In this document: piece after piece, positions 10,148 to 22,863 of the stretch
Numbering within the stretch: position 1 is the stretch's first letter
Layout of the letters: the number at the start of each line of letters is the position of its first letter
Assembly (NCBI GenBank): GCA_030154225.1
Contig: JASKKI010000015.1
Coordinates: 1-39,835 of the forward strand
Direction of reading: 5' to 3'
Source of the DNA: Clostridia bacterium
GTDB lineage: Bacteria; Bacillota; Peptococcia; Peptococcales; BICA1-8
DNA: 39,835 bases
Notes under the pieces: generated by a model
What the model was told of the DNA's origin: nothing
What the model saw: the letters and a program-made list of their open reading frames with translations, nothing else
Databases searched by the model: none
Position numbers and translations under genes: made by a program

Positions 10148-10367
10148 TTATCCACACACACAAAAGATTATATCTTATCAATTATGTAGGGTCAAGTTTA
10201 TATCTCTTATATCGATAATTTGTGGATAATTTTTTTTAACTATATCTATAGTTGTTGATAACTCCTATTAATCATGGTATTATTTACTTGCTATTTTCTT
10301 AATATTAATTTTTTTATCCACAAAATTAAGTACTTTATTCACATATTGTGGATAAATCTGTGAATAA
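10148..10367. other. oriC upstream DnaA-box cluster (rpmH-dnaA spacer)
   Basis: TTATCCACA 10148-10156; TGTGGATAA 10221-10229; TTGATAAC-type box near 10253; TTATCCACA 10314-10322; TTATTCACA 10335-10343; TGTGGATAA 10347-10355; TGTGAATAA 10359-10367. Confidence 0.92.
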
Positions 10368-10424
10368 TTTTTAAATATTTAACTATTTTTTAAACTTTAT
10401 TTATTTTTTATTGGGGGTAATACA

Positions 10425-11771
10425 ATGCTTAAATCACAACTTTCCCATATCTGGAAAGAAACACTGCAACTATTAGAAAAAGATCTCAGTAAACCAAGTT
10501 TTGAAACCTGGTTTAAATCAACAGAGTTAATAGCCTATTATGATGATTATCTAATCATTAGTACTCCTAATGAATTTGCAAAAGATTGGTTACAAAACCG
10601 TTATATAGATTTAATTAAATCTAAATTGCAATCACTTTTAAATCATTCGGTTAATTTAAAATTTGTAGTTGCACAGCAAAAAGAAGAAGAGATCCAAAAA
10701 ATTAAAGAAAATAAAGTAAGTAACATTAAAAATAATGAAGATTATACTGGTAATCATTTAAATCCAAAATATACTTTCGATACTTTTGTTGTAGGTAATA
10801 GTAATAGATTTGCCCATGCAGCTTCGTTAGCAGTAGCCGAATCAGTAGCTAAAGCCTATAACCCTTTATTTATCTATGGAGGGGTTGGATTAGGAAAAAC
10901 TCATCTTATGCATGCCATTGGTCATTATGTTATAGAAACAAATAAAAATGCAAAAGTTGTTTATGTCTCATCAGAGAAATTTACTAATGAATTAATAGAT
11001 GGTATTAGAGATGATAAAACAACCGATTTCCGTAATAAATATAGAAATATTGATGTTTTATTAATAGATGATATTCAATTTTTAGCAAAAAAAGAAAGAA
11101 CACAAGAAGAATTTTTCCATACATTTAATGCTTTGTATGAAGCTAACAGACAAATAATTATATCCAGTGACCGTCCACCTAAAGAAATTCCTACCCTTGA
11201 AGACCGTTTAAGGACTAGATTTGAATGGGGTTTAATTACTGATATTCAACCACCAGATTTAGAAACAAGGATAGCTATTTTAAGAAAAAAAGCCCAAATG
11301 GAAAACATTGATGTAGATAATGAAGTGATGTTATACATAGCCGATAAAATTCAATCAAATATTAGAGAATTAGAAGGAGCTTTAATAAGGGTAATAGCAT
11401 ATTCTTCATTAAATAATAACGAAATAACTTTGGATTTAGCTATTGAAGCATTAAAAGATATTATACCTGCTAATAAACCCAGACCTATTACACCAGAACT
11501 TATTCAGGAAAAAGTATCGGAAATATTTTCTCTCAAAGTAGAAGAACTAAAAGCAAAGAAAAGAACAAAAAGTGTTGCATTTCCACGACAAATTGCTATG
11601 TATTTATGTCGAGAATTGACAGATTTATCTTTACCTAAAATAGGAGATATATTTGGAGGTAGAGACCACACAACGGTAATCCATGCCTGTGAAAAAATTT
11701 CTTCAGAAATGTTAAAAGACCCATCTATCCAAGAAACAATAAACAAAATAAAAGAGAGACTACATAGTTAA
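10425..11771 (+). CDS. dnaA: Chromosomal replication initiator DnaA
   Basis: [56 protein letters not shown]. Confidence 0.99.
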   Translation: MLKSQLSHIWKETLQLLEKDLSKPSFETWFKSTELIAYYDDYLIISTPNEFAKDWLQNRYIDLIKSKLQSLLNHSVNLKFVVAQQKEEEIQKIKENKVSNIKNNEDYTGNHLNPKYTFDTFVVGNSNRFAHAASLAVAESVAKAYNPLFIYGGVGLGKTHLMHAIGHYVIETNKNAKVVYVSSEKFTNELIDGIRDDKTTDFRNKYRNIDVLLIDDIQFLAKKERTQEEFFHTFNALYEANRQIIISSDRPPKEIPTLEDRLRTRFEWGLITDIQPPDLETRIAILRKKAQMENIDVDNEVMLYIADKIQSNIRELEGALIRVIAYSSLNNNEITLDLAIEALKDIIPANKPRPITPELIQEKVSEIFSLKVEELKAKKRTKSVAFPRQIAMYLCRELTDLSLPKIGDIFGGRDHTTVIHACEKISSEMLKDPSIQETINKIKERLHS

Positions 11772-11772
11772 T

Positions 11773-11959
11773 TGTGGATAAACTTATTAATAAAATGTTA
11801 ATAGTATGTTAATGATGTGTGGATATTTTATCAACCTGTTAATATGTGGACAAACTGTTTTATTTATTAACACAATTATAAACATCCTTTAAAATAATAA
11901 ATATAAAGCTTGTCCACCTTTTTCCACATATCCACAGCTATTACTACTATAACTATTAT
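11773..11959. other. oriC downstream DnaA-box cluster with DnaA-trio unwinding element (dnaA-dnaN spacer)
   Basis: Boxes TGTGGATAA 11773-11781, TGTGGATAT 11818-11826, TTATCAACC 11828-11836, TGTGGACAA 11845-11853, TTTTCCACA 11920-11928, TATCCACAG 11929-11937, then CTA TTA CTA CTA TAA CTA TTA (11938-11958) and an AT-only stretch. Confidence 0.85.
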
Positions 11960-12009
11960 ATATATTCTTATTTTATAAAAATATTCCTGAAGAAAGGCTG
12001 GTTTTTATT

Positions 12010-13116
12010 TTGAAAATTATCGCTACTAAAGAAAATCTTTTAACTGGTATTCAAACTGTTCAAAAAGCTATATCTAATAAAAACACAATTCCTATTTTGT
12101 CCGGTATTTATATGAAAGCTAAAAACAATAAATTATATTTTGCAGCAACTGATCTAGAAATAGGTATTGAATGTAAAGTTCCCGTACAAGTTTTAGAAGA
12201 AGGGGAAATAGTTATACCTGCTCGCCATTTTTCCGAATTAGTTAGAAAATTACCAAATACAAAAATTACCTTTACATATTTACCAGAAATTATTGGATTA
12301 AATATCCAATATGATGAAGCTGAAGTAGATTTAAAAGGATGGTTAGGAGAAGAATTTCCAGTTATTCCAGATTTAGAAGAAGAATATTGCTTTGAAATGG
12401 ATGTAAACTTACTAAGAAATATGATTAAACAAACTATTTTTGCAACTGCCGTTGATGATAGTAGGCCAATATTTACTGGAGCATTATTTGAAATAGAAGG
12501 TAATGGATTAAATATAGTTACTACCGATACTCATAGATTGGCTTTAAGAACAGGAAAAATAAATACTTCGTATGATAAAGGACTAAATGTAATTGTACCT
12601 GGTAAGACATTAAGTGAAGTAAGCCGTATTGCTAAGGAAGAAGAATTAATAAAAATTAAAGGTAATTATAACCAAATATCTTTTGAAACTGAAGAAGCAC
12701 GAATAATTTCTCGTATCATAGATGGTAAATTTCCCAATTATAGGCAGGTTATTCCACAGGAATATAAAACATTTGTTAAAACAAAAACTAGAGCTTTTCA
12801 GGAAATAATAGAAAGGGCAAATTTATTTACAAATGAAAAAGATGGTACAAGTATTATCAAGGTATCTATAAGTGATGGATTATTACAAGTTTCTTCTAAA
12901 TCACAGATTGGAAAAGTTGAAGAAAAATTACCTATATATGTCGAAGGTGAAAGTATAGAAATATCTTTTAATGCTAAATATTTATTAGATGCATTAAAAG
13001 TAATTGATTCCGAAGATCTAAATATTACATTAACTGGTTCATTAAGTCCAGGAATAATAAAGCCTGGAAATCATGAAAATTTTATATACTTAATATTACC
13101 TTTAAGAACTGTTTAA
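12010..13116 (+). CDS. dnaN: DNA polymerase III beta subunit (sliding clamp)
   Basis: MKIIATKENLLTGIQTVQKAISNKNTIPILSGI; C-terminal YLILPLRTV. Confidence 0.99.
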   Translation: MKIIATKENLLTGIQTVQKAISNKNTIPILSGIYMKAKNNKLYFAATDLEIGIECKVPVQVLEEGEIVIPARHFSELVRKLPNTKITFTYLPEIIGLNIQYDEAEVDLKGWLGEEFPVIPDLEEEYCFEMDVNLLRNMIKQTIFATAVDDSRPIFTGALFEIEGNGLNIVTTDTHRLALRTGKINTSYDKGLNVIVPGKTLSEVSRIAKEEELIKIKGNYNQISFETEEARIISRIIDGKFPNYRQVIPQEYKTFVKTKTRAFQEIIERANLFTNEKDGTSIIKVSISDGLLQVSSKSQIGKVEEKLPIYVEGESIEISFNAKYLLDALKVIDSEDLNITLTGSLSPGIIKPGNHENFIYLILPLRTV

Positions 13117-13133
13117 TTTGGAGTGCAAAATAA

Positions 13134-14264
13134 GTGATTTTAAAAGATGTTATCCTTGAAAACTATCGTAATTATTTAAATTTAGAAATCGAACTTGATA
13201 ATAATATAAATTTATTTATCGGTGAGAATGCCCAAGGAAAAACTAATTTTATTGAAGCTGTTCATTACCTTGCTACAGGAAGAACCTTTCGTAGTAACAA
13301 AGACCTGGAAATAATAAATTGGGAAAAAAATTACTTTCGTATTAAAGGAAAATTAATTAAAAAAAATTTAAATAGGGAATTTTTATTAGATATATATTAT
13401 GACCGGCAAGGAAATAAGAAGGTTAAAATAAATGGGGTTAAATATAAAAAAATCTCTGATTTATTTGGTTATCTTCAAGTTGTTATTTTTTCTCCTGATG
13501 ATTTAAACATTATAAAAGGTTCACCTGCAGAAAGAAGAAAATATATTGACTTAGAAATTTGCCAACTAATTTCAACATATTATAATACCTTGAGTACTTA
13601 TAATAAAGTATTACAGCAAAGAAATAATTTATTAAAAGAAATAAGAGATAATAATCAAAAAATAGATATTTTAGAAGTTTGGGATGAACAGTTAGTTAAA
13701 TACGGAAGTATTATCATAAAAAACAGAATAGAATTTTTAAGTAAAGTAGTTCCTTTAGCTAGAAGAAACCAAGATGAGATAACTAATGGAAAAGAAAAAC
13801 TGGATATAACATATAATTCTTCAATAATAAGTACTCCTACAGTAGAAATAAGAACAATAGAAAAAAATTTTATAGATAAAATCAAACAAAATAAAAATAA
13901 TGAAATAAAAAAAGCTATTACCCTTTTTGGACCTCATAGAGACGATATAATTTTTTATATTGAGGGTAAAGATTTAAAAACTTTTGGTTCACAAGGACAA
14001 CAAAGAACTGCAATTTTATCATTAAAAATGGCAGAACTAAATTTATTTTATTATAATAATGAAGAATACCCTTTATTATTACTGGATGATGTAATGTCTG
14101 AATTAGATGATTATAGAAGAGAATTTTTAATGAAGGTAATTAGAAATAATAATATTCAAACATTAATTACAGGAGCAAATGCTGAATTATTGGATATTAA
14201 TATTGAAAATAAAGAAGTTTTTAATGTAGTAAATGGAACGATTAAGGGTTCAAGGAGGTTCTAG
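13134..14264 (+). CDS. recF: DNA replication/repair protein RecF
   Basis: LENYRNYLNLEIELDNNINLFIGENAQGKTNFIEAVHYL; LLLLDDVMSELD. Confidence 0.98.
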   Translation: MILKDVILENYRNYLNLEIELDNNINLFIGENAQGKTNFIEAVHYLATGRTFRSNKDLEIINWEKNYFRIKGKLIKKNLNREFLLDIYYDRQGNKKVKINGVKYKKISDLFGYLQVVIFSPDDLNIIKGSPAERRKYIDLEICQLISTYYNTLSTYNKVLQQRNNLLKEIRDNNQKIDILEVWDEQLVKYGSIIIKNRIEFLSKVVPLARRNQDEITNGKEKLDITYNSSIISTPTVEIRTIEKNFIDKIKQNKNNEIKKAITLFGPHRDDIIFYIEGKDLKTFGSQGQQRTAILSLKMAELNLFYYNNEEYPLLLLDDVMSELDDYRREFLMKVIRNNNIQTLITGANAELLDINIENKEVFNVVNGTIKGSRRF

Positions 14265-14267
14265 ATT

Positions 14268-14537
14268 TTGTTTTTACATTTAGGTGAAGATATTATAGTA
14301 CCAAAAAATTCTGTTATTGGTATATTTGATAAAGAAAAATGTTCTAGTTCAATAATTACCAGGGAATTTATAGAAATTGCAGAATCGGAAAAAAAAATGT
14401 TAAGAATCGGATCTGATGAAAAAATTAGAACTTTTGTTTTAACAAATGAAGGTATTTATTTATCGCCTATTTCATCCATAACATTATTAAAAAGATTCCA
14501 GCAAATTTATGAGTTAGGTAACGATGAAAATTCTTAA
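14268..14537 (+). CDS. remB: RemB-like DUF370 protein (YaaB)
   Basis: MFLHLGEDIIVPKNSVIGIFD; TTG start preceded by AAGGAGGTT; position recF-remB-gyrB. Confidence 0.9.
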   Translation: MFLHLGEDIIVPKNSVIGIFDKEKCSSSIITREFIEIAESEKKMLRIGSDEKIRTFVLTNEGIYLSPISSITLLKRFQQIYELGNDENS

Positions 14538-14556
14538 CCGGGTTTAAACCGGTTAT
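14535..14556 (+). terminator. Hairpin after remB
   Basis: TAACCGG-GTTTAAA-CCGGTTA. Confidence 0.5.
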
Positions 14557-14660
14557 TTAAATTTATAAGAATAAATAAAAACAAAGATTAAGAAGAAAAT
14601 TAAGTGGTATCTTTACAGATATTGCTAACTTATTAACACTTTGATATAATTTTAATTTAG

Positions 14661-16595
<1,935 letters not shown>

Positions 16596-16607
16596 ACCAG
16601 TTATGGA

Positions 16608-16640
16608 GTGTATAAATGTTGTAACATTTATACACTTTTA
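16608..16640 (+). terminator. Intrinsic terminator of gyrB
   Basis: GTGTATAAATGTT-GT-AACATTTATACAC followed by TTTTATTTTA. Confidence 0.75.
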
Positions 16641-16758
16641 TTTTAGAAAATATTTATTTTGGTTTATAATTATGGTAGTTGTTATTAAGTCATAATATTT
16701 TTTAGAGTTAATAGCTTTGATCAGCTATTAAATTATAAATTTATTTCAAGGAGTTGAT

Positions 16759-17145
16759 ATGATGAAATGTGAATTTACCCATGCATGTATAAGGGTGATG
16801 GATTTAGAAAAATCTTTAGATTTTTACCAAAATGCTTTAGGTCTAAAGGAATCCAGGAGAAAAGATTTTCCCGAACATAAATTTACTCTGGTCTATTTAA
16901 AAGATGACATAACTGATTTTGAATTAGAATTGACTTATAATTATGACCAGAAAGAACCTTATCAAATTGGTAACGGTTTTAGCCACTTGGCAGTTTTAGT
17001 TGATGATTTAGAAGCAATGCATCAAAAACATAAAGAAATGGGTTATGAAGTTACAGATTTAAAAGGACTACCAGGTTCACCTCCTAAATATTATTTTATT
17101 AGTGATCCTGATGGGTATAGAACAGAGATTATTCGTAAAGAATAG
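16759..17145 (+). CDS. Glyoxalase I / lactoylglutathione lyase family (VOC) protein
   Basis: FTHACIRVMDLEKSLDFYQNALGLKESRRKDFPEHKFTLVYL ... NGFSHLAVLVDDLEA ... FISDPDGYRTEII. Confidence 0.9.
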   Translation: MMKCEFTHACIRVMDLEKSLDFYQNALGLKESRRKDFPEHKFTLVYLKDDITDFELELTYNYDQKEPYQIGNGFSHLAVLVDDLEAMHQKHKEMGYEVTDLKGLPGSPPKYYFISDPDGYRTEIIRKE

Positions 17146-17186
17146 ATAGTTTGTTAAAAAATTTCATCTAGCTTTGTTACATAATG

Positions 17187-17245
17187 GGGCCGAACTCTTC
17201 TAGTATTTAATTATTTATACTTATGGTTTCGGCCCTTAGTTTTTG
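17187..17245 (+). terminator. Hairpin/terminator after the glyoxalase gene
   Basis: GGGCCGAA (17187-17194) / TTCGGCCC (17228-17235) then TTAGTTTTT. Confidence 0.5.
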
Positions 17246-17353
17246 GCCATTTTTATTTTATTTATTAACACTTTAAATAATTTACTTTATAAATATAAAA
17301 TTACACAATTGGGGAATAATAAAGATAATGAATGAATTAATTAGGATGTTGTT

Positions 17354-17803
17354 ATGAGGGATAAATTGTTTTCTGGTGCAGTTGCCGGTCTTATAGGGGC
17401 AGGAATTGTTGGTTTAATTAGCTCTATTTTAAAAAGGTTTAGAATTTATGAGTATACATATATGGATACTGCAGCTTCTTTAATTTATCCTTATAAAGAA
17501 GCAGGAACTTTAGCCTGGTATGTTGTTGGCTGGTTGAACAATTTTATTATTGGAATAATCTTAGGAATTATTTTAGTTTACATTTTAGCATGGACCGGTA
17601 AGGATTATGGAATTTTAAAAGGTACCATATTCGGATTAGTATGGTGGTTTATTCTGACAGTAATCATTCAACCGGAACTTTTTGAATGGGGTAGATTTCA
17701 TGAAACAAAAAGTTTAGTTATATGTCTTTTTAGAGATGTTCTTTTTGGTATTGTAACTAGTTATATAATAATTAAATATACAGACTTAATAAACCCGGTT
17801 TAA
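17354..17803 (+). CDS. Small integral membrane protein of unknown function (about 4 TM segments)
   Basis: Hydrophobic segments in the 149-aa ORF; terminator overlaps the stop codon (ATAAACCCGGTttaaaaaacACCGGGTTTAT). Confidence 0.75.
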   Translation: MRDKLFSGAVAGLIGAGIVGLISSILKRFRIYEYTYMDTAASLIYPYKEAGTLAWYVVGWLNNFIIGIILGIILVYILAWTGKDYGILKGTIFGLVWWFILTVIIQPELFEWGRFHETKSLVICLFRDVLFGIVTSYIIIKYTDLINPV

Positions 17804-17820
17804 AAAACACCGGGTTTATC
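17790..17820 (+). terminator. Terminator overlapping the stop codon of the 149-aa membrane ORF
   Basis: ATAAACCCGGT / ACCGGGTTTAT inverted repeat. Confidence 0.6.
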
Positions 17821-17950
17821 TATTATTGATTTCCTTTTTACTAAAAGGTATACTAATATAGGTATATTCCATACTTTTCTTAGCTCTTATTTTAAAAATA
17901 GGATAACAAATTATATATTTGGATTAGACATTGAAAGGAGAAACCAAGTA

Positions 17951-20383
17951 GTGGAGAATTTCACCCATGGTAAAATTTTACCTATAAAAATTGAAGATGA
18001 AATGCAAAAATCTTATATAGATTATGCAATGAGTGTTATTGTCGGGCGAGCTCTTCCTGATGTTAGGGACGGTTTAAAACCTGTTCATAGACGTATTCTT
18101 TACTCCATGTATAAAACGGGAATGACTCCGGACAAGCCTTATAAAAAGTCAGCACACGTTGTTGGTGACGTTTTAGCTAAATATCATCCTCATGGAGATA
18201 GTGCAGTATATGATGCAATGGTCCGGATGGCCCAGCCTTTTTCTACTCGTTATCCTTTAGTTGATGGTCATGGTAATTTTGGTTCCGTTGATGGCGATTC
18301 CGCTGCAGCCATGCGTTATACAGAGGTAAGAATGTCTAAACTGGCAACTGAACTATTATCTGACATTGAAAAAAATACAATTGATTATATTCCTAACTAT
18401 GATGAATCTCTGGAAGAACCTATTGTTTTACCTTCAAGGTACCCTAATTTATTAGTAAATGGATCTTCCGGAATAGCTGTTGGTATGGCTACCAATATTC
18501 CACCCCATAACCTAGGAGAAGTAATTAATGGTGTAATTGCTCTCATCGATAACCCAAATATTACAAGTAAAGAATTGATGAAAATTGTTAAAGGACCTGA
18601 TTTTCCCACTGGCGGTATTATTATGGGTAAAAAAGGTATTAAACAGGCGTATGAAACAGGACGGGGTGTAGTTAGAGTCAGAGCTAAAACCCAAATTGAA
18701 AAAATGAATAACGGTAAAATGAGGATCGTGGCTACCGAAATACCCTATCTGGTCAACAAAGCTAGATTAATTGAAAAAATTGCCGAACTGGTAAGGGATA
18801 AGAAAATTGATGGTATAACTGATTTAAGGGATGAATCTGATCGTTCGGGAATGAGAATTGTTATTGAATTGAGAAGGGATGTTAACCCCCAGGTTATCCT
18901 GAACCAGTTATATAAAAATACCCAGTTACAGGAAACCTTTGGTGTTATTATGCTAGCCTTAGTTGATGGTGAGCCTAAGGTTTTAAGTTTAAAAGAAGTA
19001 TTATTTTATTATTTAGAACATCAAAAAGATGTTGTAGTGCGCAGGACCAAATATGAATTAAACAAAGCAGAAGAAAGGGCTCATATTGTTGAAGGTTTAA
19101 GGATAGCTTTAAACAATCTAGATGAAGTTATTAAAACTATTAGGCAGTCTAGAACAACGGAAGAAGCTAGGACCAATTTAATGACTAAATTCGGCCTTAG
19201 TGAAAAACAAGCTCAGGCCATTTTGGACATGCGTTTGCAAAAGCTTACCGGATTAGAAAGGGAAAAATTAGAGGAAGAATATAAAATTTTAATGGAAAAA
19301 ATTGAATATTATCGAAGTGTATTAGCAGATGAAACAATGGTTTACGATATTATTAAAGAAGAAATAAGTATTATTAAGGAAAAATATACTGATGAAAGAA
19401 GAACAGAAATAAGTCTTTCTGATGATAAACTGGAAATGGAAGATTTAATAGCGGACGAAGATGTAGTAATTACTATCAGTCATAATGGATATATAAAAAG
19501 AATGCCCATTGATACCTATAAGAGCCAGCGGCGGGGTGGAAAAGGCATTACCGCAATGACAACAAAGGGTGAAGACTTTGTTGAGCAGTTATTCATAACT
19601 ACTACCCATAATTATTTACTTTTCTTTACTAATAAAGGTAAAGTATACAGGATAAAAGTATATGAAATACCTGAATCGGGAAGACAATCAAAAGGTACAG
19701 CAATAGTTAATCTTCTTTACATCAATGGTGATGAACAGATAACAACGGTAATACCAGTTAAAGAATATACTGATGGCTGGTACCTGTTAGCTGCAACCCA
19801 GAAAGGTATAGTCAAAAAAACATATTTAAGTGAATATGATACTTCCCGTAAAGATGGTATTATTGCCATTACTTTAGATGAAGATGATGAGTTAATGGGA
19901 GTACAATTGACAGATGGTAAACAGGATGTAATTTTGGTTACAAAAGAAGGTATGGCAATTCGCTTTAATGAACAGGATGTTCGACCAATGGGTAGGACAG
20001 CCCGTGGTGTTAGAGGAATAAATCTTGGTAATACTGATATTGTTGTTGGTATGGATATTGTAAGGGATAATGCTCAACTTCTGGTAATTACCGACAAAGG
20101 ATATGGAAAGCGAACTCCACTTGATGAGTATAGAACCCAAACCAGGGGCGGAAAGGGTATTATTACTTTACGCACTACACCCAGAAACGGTAAACTGGTA
20201 GGAACTAAAGTAGTAAAAGAAGGAGAAGAAATAATGATAATTTCTAAAGAAGGTATAATCATCAGATTAAAAGTTGATGATATATCTTCAATGAGTCGTA
20301 CTACCCAGGGAGTTCTTATTATGAGAGTAGGAGAAGATGATAGTGTTGTTGCCGTGGCTAGGGTAGTTGCTGATGATAATTAA
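17951..20383 (+). CDS. gyrA: DNA gyrase subunit A
   Basis: [33 protein letters not shown]; gyrA-box QRRGGKG. Confidence 0.99.
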   Translation: MENFTHGKILPIKIEDEMQKSYIDYAMSVIVGRALPDVRDGLKPVHRRILYSMYKTGMTPDKPYKKSAHVVGDVLAKYHPHGDSAVYDAMVRMAQPFSTRYPLVDGHGNFGSVDGDSAAAMRYTEVRMSKLATELLSDIEKNTIDYIPNYDESLEEPIVLPSRYPNLLVNGSSGIAVGMATNIPPHNLGEVINGVIALIDNPNITSKELMKIVKGPDFPTGGIIMGKKGIKQAYETGRGVVRVRAKTQIEKMNNGKMRIVATEIPYLVNKARLIEKIAELVRDKKIDGITDLRDESDRSGMRIVIELRRDVNPQVILNQLYKNTQLQETFGVIMLALVDGEPKVLSLKEVLFYYLEHQKDVVVRRTKYELNKAEERAHIVEGLRIALNNLDEVIKTIRQSRTTEEARTNLMTKFGLSEKQAQAILDMRLQKLTGLEREKLEEEYKILMEKIEYYRSVLADETMVYDIIKEEISIIKEKYTDERRTEISLSDDKLEMEDLIADEDVVITISHNGYIKRMPIDTYKSQRRGGKGITAMTTKGEDFVEQLFITTTHNYLLFFTNKGKVYRIKVYEIPESGRQSKGTAIVNLLYINGDEQITTVIPVKEYTDGWYLLAATQKGIVKKTYLSEYDTSRKDGIIAITLDEDDELMGVQLTDGKQDVILVTKEGMAIRFNEQDVRPMGRTARGVRGINLGNTDIVVGMDIVRDNAQLLVITDKGYGKRTPLDEYRTQTRGGKGIITLRTTPRNGKLVGTKVVKEGEEIMIISKEGIIIRLKVDDISSMSRTTQGVLIMRVGEDDSVVAVARVVADDN

Positions 20384-20393
20384 AAGGAAAATT

Positions 20394-20425
20394 AAAGAAC
20401 CGTATTATTTAACGGTTCTTTATTT
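20394..20425 (+). terminator. Intrinsic terminator of gyrA
   Basis: AAAGAACCGT-attattta-ACGGTTCTTT. Confidence 0.75.
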
Positions 20426-20476
20426 ATTAAATCTAATTGTATAAGGAAAAATAAGTTAAGAAAGGAGTGATATAGA

Positions 20477-21373
20477 ATGCCAAGAACTTTGTTTTTAAAT
20501 AGTAGTCAAACTGTTGAAATACCTGATGAAGAAAAAACCTATTTATTTACTTTAGGTACGGAAAATGCTCAAGCAGAATTATTAATTGATATTATAAATA
20601 AACGCTTGCGGGTACTAAAAATAATGGGAAATAAAGAAGAAAGTATTTTAGAAAAAATTTATGAAGTAGCTAAATTAAATAAATTAGGAAAAATATGGGC
20701 TGTTGCTACCATTGACCAGTGGGAATGGTTTTTTAAATGGGGGTATATTTTAGAAGGTATATTACCAAGATATTTTAATTCCGGTTCTGCTTATTATATG
20801 GCATATTTTTTAAGTTCAGAGAGAAGGATAAGTACTTTAATCGATGAAGAAGAAAGGCTTATTAATAATTTAAAAAAACAAAATTTAGCAGGGAAATTAC
20901 CTGCACTTCCGGAAGGTTATGAAATGCGGTTAGGTAATTTCGAGGATGTAGAAGAATTGGCAAAGTTTTATGATGAAATTTTTCCTACCTATCCTACCCC
21001 TATGCATGATCCTAAATATGTAAAAAAAATGATGAATAATAAAGTTATTTTTAATATAATTTTTTGGAAAGGAAAAATTGTAACTGCAGCATCTGCCGAT
21101 ATTGAAGAAGCTTCCAAAACCGTTGAAATGACAGATATTGCCTGTAGCCCAGAACACCGGGGTAAACAGTTACCGGTAATTGCCATAAATAGCTTGGAAA
21201 AAAAGATGAAACAATTAAAAATGAAAACCCTTTATACTTTAGCCCGGGCTAAACTTCCCGGAATAAATAAAGCATTTTACCGTTTAGGTTATTCATATTA
21301 TGGGAGACTTATTAATAATTGTGATATTTTTGATGGTTATGAAGATATGAATCTCTTGGTTAAGGTATTATAA
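20477..21373 (+). CDS. ablB: Putative beta-lysine N-acetyltransferase (AblB-like GNAT)
   Basis: C-terminal GNAT with TYPTPMHDPKYVKKMM, EMTDIACSPEHRGKQLP, TLARAKLPGINKAFYRLGYSYYGRLINNCDI resembling AblB; by recall only. Confidence 0.7.
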   Translation: MPRTLFLNSSQTVEIPDEEKTYLFTLGTENAQAELLIDIINKRLRVLKIMGNKEESILEKIYEVAKLNKLGKIWAVATIDQWEWFFKWGYILEGILPRYFNSGSAYYMAYFLSSERRISTLIDEEERLINNLKKQNLAGKLPALPEGYEMRLGNFEDVEELAKFYDEIFPTYPTPMHDPKYVKKMMNNKVIFNIIFWKGKIVTAASADIEEASKTVEMTDIACSPEHRGKQLPVIAINSLEKKMKQLKMKTLYTLARAKLPGINKAFYRLGYSYYGRLINNCDIFDGYEDMNLLVKVL

Positions 21374-21470
21374 TCAAGCCTGTAAAAAAAAGGATTTAAG
21401 AGCTAATTATTGAGAAGTAGTATCAACTGTAGTAAAATAAATTAGTAAATTTTAAAGTGGAGGTCTGAAA

Positions 21471-22670
21471 ATGAACGTATTGGTAATCAATTGTGGTAGT
21501 TCTTCATTAAAGTACCAACTCTTTGATATGACCAATGAGAGTGTATTGGCTAAAGGGTTGGTTGAAAGAATAGGTTTGGAAGGGGCAAAACTTTCCCATC
21601 GTCCCGCAAAAAAAGACAAGTATGAAGTTGAGACAGAAATTCCTAATCATGAAAAAGCCATCGAGCTGGTATTAAAAGCACTGGTAGACTCGGAACATGG
21701 TGTTATTGACAGTATGGAAAAAATTAATGCTATCGGTCATAGAGTTGTTCACGGTGGCGAGGATTTTTCAGGTTCAGTTTTTATTGATGAAAAAGTTATG
21801 AAAGCATTAAACGACAATATTTCTCTAGCTCCATTACACAATCCTCCTAACATCATGGGCATTGAAGCTTGTAAGAAGTTAATGCCCAATGTTCCCCAAG
21901 TAGGTGTATTTGATACAGCATTTCATCAAACTATACCTAAACATGCATTTTTATACGGTATACCATATGAATATTACCAAAAATATAAGATTCGCAAATA
22001 TGGTTTCCATGGGACATCCCATAAATATGTAGCCCAGAGAGCTGCAGCTATGTTAAGAACACCATTAGAAAAATTAAAACTAATTACATGTCATTTGGGC
22101 AATGGTGCCAGTATTTGTGCTGTAGAAGGTGGTAAATCAGTAGAAACAAGTATGGGTTTTACTCCCCTTGAGGGATTAATGATGGGTACCCGTTCTGGAG
22201 ATATAGACCCAGCTATCGTTTCTTATTTAATGGAAAAAGAAGGTTGGTCTATGGAAGAAGCTACCGATTTCTTTAATAAACGTTGTGGAGTTTTAGGTAT
22301 TTCCGGTGTAAGTAGTGATTTCCGTGATATTGAAAGTGCTGCCGATGAAGGAAATGAAAGGGCACAATTGGCATTGGAAAGATTTGCCCATATGGTTAAA
22401 AAATACATTGGATCTTATGTAGCAATAATGAATGGTGTTGATGCCATTGTATTTACAGCAGGTTTGGGAGAAAATTCTGCTGAAATGCGTTATGAAATAT
22501 GTAAAAGTTTAACCTATCTAGGATTGGAAATTGACAGGGATAAAAACTTTACCAGAGGTGTTGAAGCAGACGTTTCTACCGATGATTCCAAGGTCAGGGT
22601 ACTGGTTATTCCAACAAATGAAGAATTAATGATTGCTAGGGATACTTATGATATAGTTACAAAATTATAG
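21471..22670 (+). CDS. ackA: Acetate kinase
   Basis: [42 protein letters not shown]. Confidence 0.99.
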   Translation: MNVLVINCGSSSLKYQLFDMTNESVLAKGLVERIGLEGAKLSHRPAKKDKYEVETEIPNHEKAIELVLKALVDSEHGVIDSMEKINAIGHRVVHGGEDFSGSVFIDEKVMKALNDNISLAPLHNPPNIMGIEACKKLMPNVPQVGVFDTAFHQTIPKHAFLYGIPYEYYQKYKIRKYGFHGTSHKYVAQRAAAMLRTPLEKLKLITCHLGNGASICAVEGGKSVETSMGFTPLEGLMMGTRSGDIDPAIVSYLMEKEGWSMEEATDFFNKRCGVLGISGVSSDFRDIESAADEGNERAQLALERFAHMVKKYIGSYVAIMNGVDAIVFTAGLGENSAEMRYEICKSLTYLGLEIDRDKNFTRGVEADVSTDDSKVRVLVIPTNEELMIARDTYDIVTKL

Positions 22671-22680
22671 ATTATTAAAA

Positions 22681-22709
22681 AGCTAGCCATTTTAAAGGCT
22701 AGCTTTTTT
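22681..22709 (+). terminator. Intrinsic terminator of ackA
   Basis: AGCTAGCC-attttaaa-GGCTAGCT then TTTTTT. Confidence 0.85.
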
Positions 22710-22804
22710 AACGTTAAAGAAATGAAGTGAAACCTAATCTTTTATTTCCTGTAGCACGGTAGCACTGTAGGTTCTGAAAGACCGACGAAGTCAGTTTTTC
22801 TTAA
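22703..22804 (+). repeat. Dispersed intergenic element, copy 2 (about 102 bp)
   Basis: CTTTTTTAACGTTAAAG...CCTAATCTTTTATTTCCTGTAGCACGGTAGCACTGTAGGTTCTGAAAGACCGACGAAGTCAGTTTTTCTTAA; reverse-complement homologue of 440-559. Confidence 0.85.
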
Positions 22805-22863
22805 AGGGACCATAAATTTTTTTCTGTAATAAAATATAGTAAATTATTATTATAATAAAGAGG

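Noticed and set aside
18397-20262. Minus-strand ORFs at 18397, 18512, 19892 and 20074
   Set aside because: Shadow ORFs antisense to gyrA.
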